Shown one piece after another: positions 55,229 to 64,000 of a DNA stretch of 64,000 nt; the first letter of the stretch is position 1; the number at the start of each line of letters is the position of its first letter. The position numbers and the translations under genes were made by a program. The notes under the pieces are model-generated. The model saw only the letters and a program-made list of their open reading frames with translations, was not told where the DNA came from and did not search any database. Origin of the DNA: Dryocosmus kuriphilus (Eukaryota; Arthropoda; Insecta; Hymenoptera; Cynipidae); assembly GCA_038277395.1 (NCBI GenBank), contig CM076189.1, forward strand, positions 86,293,421 to 86,357,420. The letters run 5' to 3'.

Positions 55229-56379
55229 TTCAAATTCGGCTTCAGATAACTGGATGGCTTCGGCAGATATGGAGTTTTTGTCTGCCCACTCGTTTCAGTC
55301 CGCCGATATGGTTGCTGGCGAAGTGGGCCTTTCAAGTTTTTTTATGGTTTCGGTAGCGACGCACGTGATTGGGACCCTTTTTCACTGTTTTAAATCATTG
55401 GATGCTTTTTCCAATGATTTTGCTTTCTTCAGCGTTTCAGCCATGTCTTTATTAAATATCCACTTGTCCGCTTTTGTATTGATTAAAGTTGCTTCAATCG
55501 GTGAATTTAAATAAAAATTATAATTAAGCCTCTAATCAATGTTTCCTCTCGTTGTAGATCCACCAGCAAGCGTGCGGTATCGCTTAGAGTAGCAATAGGC
55601 GGCACTCTATCGACGACCTCTTTTTTGGATAAATTGGTCAACAAGGGCCCTAAGGCCGACAAACAAACTGCCACTTTCTGTTGTTTTTTTATTATCTTTT
55701 TTTACTTTTTACTATAGGTTCCAAAGGAGAGAATTTTAGTTCAGCATTGAGCTTCGGGGGCTCAAGCTGCTTGCAATTTTAAGGAATTGCATACCTTTGG
55801 AGCAACTCCTTGGTTTTCTCCTTTGGCAATCCTTTTTCTAAGATTTCCTCCCACCGAAGAAAGATGTCGTTGAGGATTGGTGGAGCCTTTTGTGTGTCAG
55901 GATCTAACCCTTTTGGAATGACTTCGAGAAGCTTTGGAACCAGAATTACAGAAAGGTCCTCTGTCTTATTTTTTGGAAGACTAGCGACTTCTTCCGTTAT
56001 ATCTGAAGTTCTCTTTTCCACAATCTTGTAGGTATTATCTTCTGTATTTACTCGAGATATACTCCGCAAACTTATTTCGCTTTCAGGTGAGTAAGAATCA
56101 TAAGAGTCACTTCTTGATCCCATCAGAGATGAGCTGGTGGACTCTCGCGAGCGGTCTCGGCGTGAGTACCGTTCATGAAGTTGAGATAAGCCACTGCTGC
56201 TTGATCTGTATCGATGATGGCGCGAAGAGTGACTATGATATGTGATCTACTCGTATGCCTTCTTGGAGATCGACTGCGAGAAAAGCGTCTACGTCGATTC
56301 CACAATCGACTTCGTAAGCGTTGTGCGTACTTTTTCCTTTGAATTTCTATGCAATAGCTGTATCGTGACGTCTCGTATC

Positions 56380-56780
56380 CTGTAAGGGACAAAAATTAAT
56401 TACTTTATTAAGAGAACTTGATCCTTCATGGAGTGAATTTATTCTTTTTTGTAGGAACTTGCTACTTCCTGCGGTACTTTGTCCCTTTATTGAGGGAACT
56501 TGTTCCTTTTTGAAGGAAAACTTGGTTCTTTTTAAGGGAAGCTTGATCCTTTTTAAGGAAAGCTTGATCCTTTTCAAGGAAAGCTTGTTCCTTTTTTAGG
56601 GAAAACTTGTTGCTATTTTAAGGAAAGCTTGTTCCATTATTGAGGAAACCTTGTGCGTTATTAAGGAAAAATTGTTCCTTAATTTGGGGAAAACTTGCTC
56701 CCTGATTGAGAGAACTTGTTTTACCCTCGATGAAATAAAATGTGGACAAGCTGAAAAGAATATTTTGAGGTCATACTTAC
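56380..56780 (-). other. Probable intron composed largely of a minisatellite
   Basis: Minus-strand GT (GTAAGT, 56780) to AG (TTTTTGTCCCTTACAG, 56380), 401 nt. Splicing it would join the two gag parts in phase through a split Arg codon. About 56400-56740 is a tandem array of a ~22-26 bp unit close to AAGGAAAGCTTGTTCC on the plus strand. That array is an imperfect palindrome of itself (GGAACAAGC...). Confidence 0.55.
56400..56740. repeat. Minisatellite, ~22-26 bp unit 'aaggaaagcttgttcctttt'
   Basis: About fourteen degenerate copies of 'ttaaggaa.acttgttcc.ttt'. Translated frames in it (56347-56577, 56596-56823 minus) are repetitive by construction. Confidence 0.85.
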
Positions 56781-57018
56781 GGTTTTTCTTCAAGTGTTGG
56801 AGTTCCTGTTCTTTTTCCCTCAACCTTCTTTTTAAAACGGTTAAATCTTCCCTCGTCTTTCTTTCCTTTTTATCTTTCCAGTAGTCGTTTCTTCCCCATT
56901 TTGAATTCTCTTAAAAATTTTTGGAGTTCAATATAACGATGTGGGGTTCCTTGGGTACAAGGAAAAGGAATGTTCGGAACTGGAAAGAGCGAAGGAACTA
57001 AGAGTGCGGTGTGGAACA

Positions 57019-57030
57019 GGGGGGGGGGGG
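57019..57030. repeat. G12 homopolymer
   Basis: Twelve consecutive G, followed within 20 bp by an A-rich and a TA tract; likely near the outer edge of the DIRS element. Confidence 0.8.
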
Positions 57031-57119
57031 CGACATTATCAAAAAAAAAAATAAAAAAAATATATATATGTACTGTAAATCTTGTGGCATATAGGACACT
57101 GGGGCGGGGTACCACCATT

Positions 57120-60100
57120 AGTGGTCTGAAGGAGGAGGCGCGAAGGTAAATTTACTAATTCGACAATTTTAGATTTTGCGAATTTAAAAAATTTATGAAA
57201 GAATAATAATTCATTAATTTTGTAATTAGCAAATTGTATAATTCGTAAACTTAATAAAGCGGAAAACTATAATTTCGGATATTCTTGAATTCTTTATTTG
57301 TTTAACTGTGAATTTTTATTTTTCTGTAATTAAAAGTTGGTAGGATCGGAGAATGAGCCCCTAAAAATATAGAAGAAAACTACTAATTCGATGGTGTGAA
57401 AAAACTGCTAACTCTTATTAAACATATATCTATTTATTTAGGGCTCTATACAATAATTAAGATAAAGTTTTAGAAATGGGATGAGTGAGGAACAGAAAGA
57501 AAAATTGAAGACAAAAATAATTCCTTTAAAGTTTGTGTATTTTCAGAAACGCTACGCAGTATGTTTTGTATATTAGCTTCAGTGAAGTAGCTTTATGATT
57601 TTTATTTACATTTTGTTTGATTCCAGAGCAATTGGTTTGTATCCATAAATAAATAATACTTTATATTAAGCTAACTCATTGAACACTTTTATATTCTCGA
57701 TATTTAAGATTATGGTTGCGCAAAGAATTTTCATGAAATACATAAACCACCTATCAGGTTGACAGCTTGAGTTCTTACTTGAAATTTGAACACCTTGTTA
57801 AATATTAGCCTTATATTTTAAATCTGAATTACAGGGATGATTAAATTAATTAATAATGCAAGCAATATTGAATAAAAATAGTGATGCTTTACATCAGTAG
57901 AAGTGGCGGGTAATTCTTGGCACGTTCACTCTGCAAAATCGAATCAATAATGTCTTTGTATATATATTACGAAACATCTTTTTTAGATTAAGAATCGTCA
58001 AGATATCAATCAAAACGAATAATATTTTATCATAAATGTATTATGAAAAAATCTTATTTGCGTAGCTTGATTGTTTTAAATTAACAGCAAAAAGAAAATA
58101 AATCCTTATTCCAATTCTAGAGTAAAGATTACCTGCACAAAAAATTACCCAATGTGAGTAATCTTTACCCTGACATCTGTTGTAACATTCTGCCTTTATC
58201 CATGTGTGAGAGTAAATCTCAATGCTTTCCTCTAATGCCTATGTATCTTGACGTCACTTGAAGTTGCCCGCTAGAAAGCAGAAACTCCTCTCATCTTTAC
58301 CTATATCAAAACCACCAATTTTGAAGATACATATGTTTAATCAAAACACATTTCAGATATCTGAAAAGACGCCACGATCTTCACAGTTAAATGAGAGTAT
58401 GGGACAGGACGATGCAAAGTTTTCAACGGGCATTTTCCTACAGTAGGTTCTAAACGTCATTTCATACAGATTAACCTTATCTCTTATCTTTAAAGACCAG
58501 GAGGAATTTGAAGAGCTATCCAATTTATTTTGTAGTATACACTGATATTTAAAGAAGAAATGATAAATTTACCCTTGAGATCAATACTTAATCATTTTTA
58601 TGCTCCTAGGAATATAAGTATTCGCCTTTTTATTCTTTTCAGTTTGTAAACATAAGGTTTTGGTTTGCTGAAAGAAGCAAAACAGTTCACCGAAATCAGG
58701 GTAATACTTCGTTTTTACCCATGGCATCAGATAACAAATGACAGCTAGTCCCTACCGAAAGTAATGTTCACGTCTTACCCATACCAATAGGTAAACATAC
58801 GAAGTTACCTGCAACACTTTTTTGCCTTTTGTTTTATTTGTGTTCCATTTTCGTGTAGGTGCGCCAACTTAGCGAGTAACCAGATATATTTTATTTATTA
58901 TAAATTAAAGAACATTTTTTTGGCTATATACGTTAATGGCGCCACAAAACTGTAGTTGTAAGTTGGAAGTTGTGCTAAAAATTGCGAGGCTTTAACACGA
59001 ATCGGCCATATTGAAGCTCATTGACTCCATGTCCACGAGCATCAGGAAATGCTATAGAAAAATGGTCATCGCCTATCTTTATGTATGCGCAAATATCTAA
59101 TGTATTAGCATATCCCCCCCCCCCCCCCATAAAAACCCTTAAAGAAGTAAAAAAATGTTTGTCGGGTTTAGGGGTCAAAAATTATTTTGATCTATGTAAC
59201 CCACGTATTTAGAGACTAACATTTTTATCAAGTACGTTAAGAATAACCACTCATATTTTTGCATGAAAAGCAAAACATTATGCAATTCATATTTTTAATT
59301 TTTTTACAAGAATTAGTCATACCATAATGACGGGCATATGTTTTCTATTCATATTAACGATCTTCGTTTTCAGGGACAAATGACGAAATATAATGATTAA
59401 CAGCCAATTAAAAATCAAATACTGAAACATTAGTACTACGCAGAAAACTTATATATAAATTCCCTGTTCCCCCGTTTGTACGTCTTTCTTTCGGTGTCTG
59501 GAATTGTAAAGCTATTTTTTAATTTTTAGGATCTGTTACTACAAAAGGAATCGTGAATTACGTAAATTATTGTAGGTACTTCTTCCATTTTAGTTTCCCT
59601 CTTTTCTTCCATGTTTCCCTTATTCCTTAGACGAAGAAAATTTTCTTTGTGTACCTATGCTTTAATACCACTATTTACATCTTCTAGTTTTGAAGCCGTT
59701 GATATTAAATTCCTCAATCTCTTTTCCTTTGAGTTTTTTAGTTAATAAATTGTGGGAAAGATTTTCTTCATAATTATAAATGGAAAACCATACTGGTCGA
59801 AGAATTTTCCTGCCCTTTTATATGCCTTATTTTACAGTTTTGTACCATTTTTAGAACTCTATCTGCTATTTTATATTCAATTTCCATTCCCCTTAAAATA
59901 ATACCTTATATCTTGTTTATTATTTGCTTCATACAAATTTTTCTAAACTTCTTCCTCTATTATATGTAATCTTCTTAGCCCGTCTGTCCACATCTCTACA
60001 CTCTGAAATTCTTCCTCGCTATACCCTTTTAGATACATTTTAAACGATTGAAGTGGTTCTAATTGGCTGCCTAAATTTGAAAAAGCATGCATAACCTGTC

Positions 60101-61865
60101 TATCAAACCGGCAGATTATTTAATTCACTGTAAAATTTAAAACTGTAATTTATTTGAGAAATTTTCAAACTTTACGACATAGATATTCTGAGTCAAATTG
60201 TTCAATTTCCAGGGCTTTAAATATAAAACTGATCAACCGTGCATGTTTTGATTGTGACGATATACCATTTTTAAACCTTTAATAGTAACAGATTTGTTCT
60301 GCACCTAGAAATAATAAAGGTTCCGATTGGAAATAAAGTACATAATATGGGATATTACGAGTAACTGACGCACACAGAAATCGAAATTCTTAATTTTGCA
60401 CATTTTATAGTCGAAAAATGTCTCATTTTTTAGACTTCTGTTAATAATTTTCCAATTTTGGACAATAATGATAAATTATTCAATTGCGAAAATGAATCTA
60501 TATTATATTAAAAACATTTTTAGTTTGTTCAAACATTCGCAAAATTTAAGCACATTGGACGGCGAACTTAGTGAACAAACTACAATAAGTAAAATTAAAT
60601 ATTTAGTTGTTGCCAAGAACTACCAGTAATGAATCATGTTGGCCTTTATGGTAGTGGAGAGAAGCTACAATTAAAAGATCGAAATAGAGAGTTGAGGGAT
60701 AATAAATACTCGTAACTATAAAATAGAGTAATAAGCAGTTTGTGCGTTGGCATTCAAGAAAGATAAAAAAAATGGAAAAATCGGTTAATATCATCTGTTC
60801 GGTACTTGAATATGAAAAGTCAAAGTCGACCAACAACTACTAACAAAAATTGTATATACGAAAAATCTTTCATAACCTTTAAACGAATAGGAACATTTTG
60901 TTGAGACTCCAAAATCGAAAAAAGTTATAAAATTTTGTTCCATGCTTCTTACTTAATGTCGGAGGCATCTATTTTCAAGATTTTTATGGCACATAATTAT
61001 AAAAGCAGTTTCATCCCTTTTCAGATTCAAAATCCATTCTACGGACGTGAAATCGATAAGTAATAATTGTTGCGACTTCTAAGTAAGTAAATTTTCAAAA
61101 TATCGAATTAGTATAGCTATTTATATTTCCACCAGTTGTGACAAAACTATCTTTATTGTCTGGCATTTTTTTTATATTCGTGATAACGTGAAAAACAAAG
61201 TTTCTTATATAAAGGCGATTCTCTAAAACAAAATTGTCAACTTGCTTGAAAGGATAAGAAGGAAAATATCGTTACGCTTGCAATTTAGTGATATGGCATA
61301 TTTGCTCTGTCTTAATCAGAATTAGTGGGAGTTTTACGAGTTTAGTTAATACATGAGTGTTTTAACAATGAAATGGTAATATAAATTGTAATTCTTTATA
61401 TGAAACATTAAATTAAGTATACTCGAAGGATTTTGGCGTGCTATATCCGAATCTTTCTTGATAATTTCTCTATCACGTCAGGTTTTTGAGAAATCCTAAC
61501 CTAAGGGTGCAAAAGGCACAGTTTTTTTCTAACTTTGAGGTTACCTAATATCCCAATGTTCTTTTTTTCTCAAAAATAGCAAATGAATCGGAAATCAAAA
61601 CCCTTCCTCCTTGAAACACATTCTTAATAACCCAGATATCTTCCTTCCTTCTTCTGAGGTACGATGAACTGAATTCTTTGTCTCACCCATGCCTTTGACC
61701 CATTAACGCATTCATGTCCGAGTGTTTGTTCAGGACCCGTCGTGCGTTTTCGTTCGGGTTCGGCCGCAGACCTCCCTGCCCGTTCCGTGAAGTCCACGTT
61801 ACAGTATTACACCTTCTTTTCTAAAACTTAAAGTTTTCATTTAGATTTTGATACAATAAAGTGAA
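57120..61865. other. 4.7 kb AT-rich DNA without a supportable gene
   Basis: No transposon protein or host exon is recognised. Frames over 60 codons (58258-58446 plus, 58975-59178 minus, 60603-60836 minus) show no known domain. The minus-strand frame at 59178-58975 includes 'YIKIGDDHFSIAFPDARGHG', which looks non-random but I cannot place it. 58120-58830 holds several 'aggtaa'/'ttaccc' motifs in both orientations. A C15 run is at 59114-59128. Confidence 0.4.
59114..59128. repeat. C15 homopolymer
   Basis: Fifteen consecutive C. Confidence 0.85.
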
Positions 61866-62030
61866 ATGTCATCAAGGAGAAATTGTGTCAATGATCCGGA
61901 CAAGTTTTGCTACGCGTGTGGAAATATTCCGTATCAAATCAAAGCGTAGCATCACGAAATTGTCTGAAGAAGCTTATAACAACTACTTACTTGAAGTTTC
62001 CAATTGCAAACCAAGACAAGCCGTGGGTAC
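61866..62030 (+). pseudogene. N-terminal fragment of a relative of the 33-35 kb transposase-like protein
   Basis: From ATG 61866: 'SSRRNCVNDPDKFCYACG' with the same F-C-Y-x-C-G zinc start as the protein at 34.9 kb, then a TAG (61950). A frame change gives 'KRSITKLSEEAYNNY', and a second gives 'IANQDKPWV', equivalent to 'VVNQEIDWV' in the other copy. The order and spacing match that family's N-terminal domain. It is not a close duplicate of the 32.4 kb element, so it is an independent, older copy or a relic of a domesticated gene. Confidence 0.6.
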
Positions 62031-62811
62031 TGAAAGGTTAATCTATTTTTCTTTATTTTATTTTCTTTACTTTTTCGTATCATTACTATCAAATGGGTTC
62101 TCGGGAGGAGAAATGAAGAATCCAGTCTTTTCTGATGATTCACACTCGTTGGTTATCTTATTTCTGCTTATTTCAATACATGTAAAAAATATTATATCAA
62201 ACAAATTAAAAAATATCGTACTCCTTTTGCTACTTTTAAATCTTATTTATCTATTTAATAATCCCTAAATAATGGGTATTTTGAAATGATTGTTTTATTT
62301 AATGCTTTTCTATAATCGCCTTTTACAAACTTTCCTTACTTAGACTTCTATTCTCTCTTCTACAATAGTATAAATCCTATCTCTATTCTCTCAACATGAA
62401 TTCTACTTTATTCTTCGATCATTCGCCCGATCTCCGAACCGTGGGAAGTGGACTAAGAAGGCTGTCTCTTTAACTCCCTATGATAATTCGACTCGGGTAG
62501 AAAGGTAAACCCTTCGCCCTGCCCTTACCTCTAGGAAGCTGGTAGTCTTAGACTCGGGTGGGAGGGTGAACCCTCCGTTCTGCCTGGGAGATACCAAGTG
62601 TGGCAGGCTCCTCGCTGCCACCCCAAGTGAGTTTCTGGTCCAGGATCTCGCTTTTTATAATTCTGCCGCGACCCCTCGAGTTCCCCCGGTTCCCTCAAAA
62701 GTCAGGGATGCTGCGCGTGCCCCTTGCTCTCAGCGAGATCCTGGACCCAACTTCTCTACCACTCGTCTTACTGCCTATTTCTAGGGGCTCCCATTACGTG
62801 TAGGTTACAGT
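62031..62811. other. Interruption of the decayed transposase-like gene
   Basis: AT-rich to 62400, then GC-richer to 62790. GGTCCAGGATCTCGC (62637-62651) is exactly inverted at 62733-62747, a 15-bp stem with an 81-nt loop. It could be an inserted element or, since GTACTG follows the coding block and TTACAG precedes the next, an old intron. The 72-codon frame at 62566-62784 has no recognised domain. Confidence 0.4.
62637..62747. repeat. Perfect 15-bp inverted repeat
   Basis: GGTCCAGGATCTCGC and its exact reverse complement, separated by 81 nt, inside the GC-richer part of the interruption. Confidence 0.8.
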
Positions 62812-63165
62812 ACCTGATTCAATCTGTGTTTCATGTAATCCAACTTCTGAATCATTTGAATAAGGATGATAAAATTACAGAAATACTACCTTTTACTAAG
62901 CCAATGCTTTGGCGTGAAACAGAGAGACCTGAGGACACTTCTTTTTGCCTCTGCTGTGTAAAAGGTTACAAGGAGAATAAAAAGGCTATTTCATATCCTG
63001 ATGTTACTTCTGTTACAAAATCAGTATTTGGAAAACGAAATTTTGGCTCTGATTCACAAAAGCATTTGGACTTTACAGAAGATGAAAAATCTGAAAATTA
63101 TGTTTTTCGTTCAGAGAATGATGTACAGTATGATGTACATACCGCCTGTTCTCTTATGCTCATCT
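62812..63165 (+). pseudogene. Second fragment of the transposase-like relative
   Basis: The open frame reads 'ILPFTKPMLWRETERPEDTS', 'FCLCCVKGYKENKKAISYPD' and 'VTSVTKSVFGKRN'. This corresponds to 'AFKQPMI(stop)SEPS' and 'CYFCMTNTFGFN' in the protein at 34.6 kb: a P-M segment, then C-x(2)-C, then a basic Gly-Tyr/Phe stretch. It therefore continues the domain begun at 61866. The DDE-like C-terminal region does not follow and the sequence becomes non-coding after about 63165. Confidence 0.55.
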
Positions 63166-63189
63166 CTAGCTTTTTCCTTACATAGCCTT

Positions 63190-64000
63190 TTACCCGTAAT
63201 TTCCTTAGTATAAAAATGCGGATATTTAGATTTCATTGCCTTGCTTAAAGTAGTGCCCACTAACTCATTTGCTATGCTATACAGTGTGCAATAAAATTGT
63301 TCAACAGCTGCATTTAAAGACAATATAATAATGACAAATTTACCGAGCTTAAGCGAGTTTTAAGATTCTGATAATTAAAATTTTTTAATTTATATCCTTT
63401 TGCGGTAGAATTAATACTCAATCTATTTTTTGAAGGTAGGGATGTAACTGCAGCTTCAAATATAATAATTAGTAAATGATGATGTTACGAGCGGCCGAAT
63501 TGGAAACACATTAGGCAATACTTCACATGGGTACGGTGAATTGACTAGCCTGTGAAGAAAATCACCAGTTACGCAGTAATCACAATAATGATAACCAAAA
63601 TTTTATCAAAACCAGGATCCATTGTACAATTAATAGTGAATTCACATATTATAAATCATGAAGCTATTTAGGAGAAGTCGATTTAAGGAACACTACATGA
63701 CGACACGAGAATTATATGCTACACTAACTTACACTATCTTGCCAACATTAATTAGAATACATTTTTAGAAGTGGGATGAGGATGAACAGAAAATTCTTAC
63801 ATAAAAAGACGCTTTAGGAAATTTTTTTTAACTTTATTGAAACAATGCGAAGCCAATACTCTAAAACTGACAAGTATGTTACGCCAACCCCACTTGTGTA
63901 CATTGCTACTAAAAATGAAGAAAACTTTATTTACACTCACGATTTATTTAACTTACATTGATTATGTTAAAAATAATTCCTTTAATGCTACGCACTTCGA
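63190..64000. other. AT-rich DNA, no feature seen
   Basis: No recognisable coding, RNA or repeat element. The minus-strand frame at 63111-63323 overlaps the end of the pseudogene fragment and has no known domain. Confidence 0.45.

Larger units (their letters stand above)
55230..56899 (-). pseudogene. DIRS gag-like ORF1 with a probable intron
   Basis: ATG at 56899-56897 is followed by a G-run slip, after which the frame reads 'NDYWKDKKERKTRED', 'LTVLKRRLREKEQELQHLKK' (coiled coil) to a GTAAGT donor at 56780. Coding resumes after TTACAG at 56380 in the matching phase, with 'YETSRYSYCIEIQRKKYAQR' and an Arg/Ser-rich region ('RRRRFSRSRSPRRHTSRSH'). A frameshift near 56240 leads to 'SPESEISLRSISRV' and, at 55880-55780, 'PPILNDIFLRWEEILEKGLP', a DIRS gag-type motif. 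The C-terminal part (55780-55230) is broken by stops. Gag-type assignment is by pattern and position. Confidence 0.6.
52620..56960 (-). mobile_element. DIRS-type (tyrosine recombinase) retrotransposon, decayed
   Basis: Minus-strand order is gag (56899-55230), reverse transcriptase/RNase H (55228-53259), then the N-terminal part of a tyrosine recombinase (53358-53062). RT, RNase H and the 'DLFASR...YVSW' segment are typical of DIRS elements and sit in one frame broken mainly by nonsense codons. The catalytic R-H-R-Y part of the recombinase is not recognisable. No terminal inverted repeats were identified, so both ends are approximate. Confidence 0.75.

Noticed and set aside
58120..58830. A transposon bounded by TACCTGCA motifs
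   Set aside because: The motifs are in direct and not inverted orientation and no duplication or internal structure was found.
61861..62268. 135-codon frame as an intact gene
   Set aside because: The listed start is a GTG and the frame mixes two frames of a decayed transposase-like domain with unrelated downstream sequence.

Overview
This is a AT-rich eukaryotic, almost certainly arthropod (probably insect) repeat-dense region. No host protein-coding gene can be supported. What is recognisable is a set of nested, mostly dead transposable elements: a BEL/Pao LTR element, an R1-clade-like LINE inside a Jockey/CR1-like LINE, a Penelope-like element with a GIY-YIG domain, a DIRS-type element, a mariner tail, and a DNA transposon whose protein resembles, as far as I recall, an unnamed family widespread in arthropods. 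The rest is dispersed non-autonomous repeats, satellites and microsatellites. The species cannot be fixed from the sequence alone.

Layout. 1-0.66 kb: 3' end of a LINE. 0.66-15 kb: a mosaic of a degenerate GTTGAAAATTCAAC-type repeat, copies of a ~1.2 kb family with GC-rich palindromes and a (GACAAC)n tract, a 1.15 kb inverted-repeat element caught in one of two duplicated segments, TA microsatellites and satellite-like units. 15.1-16.3 kb: a fold-back element. 16.4-22.2 kb: a 3'-truncated BEL/Pao element. 23.6-30.7 kb: an outer LINE split by an R1-like LINE with a perfect 13-bp target duplication. 32.1-43.5 kb: a ~217-bp dimeric satellite array split by three insertions: a 3.14 kb DNA transposon with ~400-bp inverted ends, a 4.8 kb head-to-head Penelope palindrome, and a 0.67 kb MITE-like element. 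43.9-45.7 kb: a segment bounded by GC-rich ends. 45.9-49.5 kb: two more copies of the palindrome family around T-rich DNA. 50.0-51.8 kb: a mariner tail, then a cluster of short elements joining a 5S-rRNA-like internal promoter to a type III hammerhead ribozyme. 52.4-57.0 kb: a DIRS element on the minus strand whose gag appears to carry an intron made largely of a minisatellite. 57-64 kb: mostly featureless AT-rich DNA, with a decayed relative of the 32-35 kb transposase at 61.9-63.2 kb.

The strongest candidate for something undescribed is the 50.6-51.6 kb cluster. One copy (51181-51257, plus strand) has every canonical hammerhead core nucleotide and three paired stems, about 25 nt downstream of a sequence aligning with the 5S rRNA box A/IE/box C region. 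A second copy has one core change and a third has lost the cleavage site. This suggests a Pol III-transcribed, self-cleaving SINE-like element. Other points of interest are the Penelope inverted dimer, the intron-bearing DIRS gag, and the DNA transposon whose 594-codon frame is broken by only two stops. All homology calls were made by eye and no database search was run.
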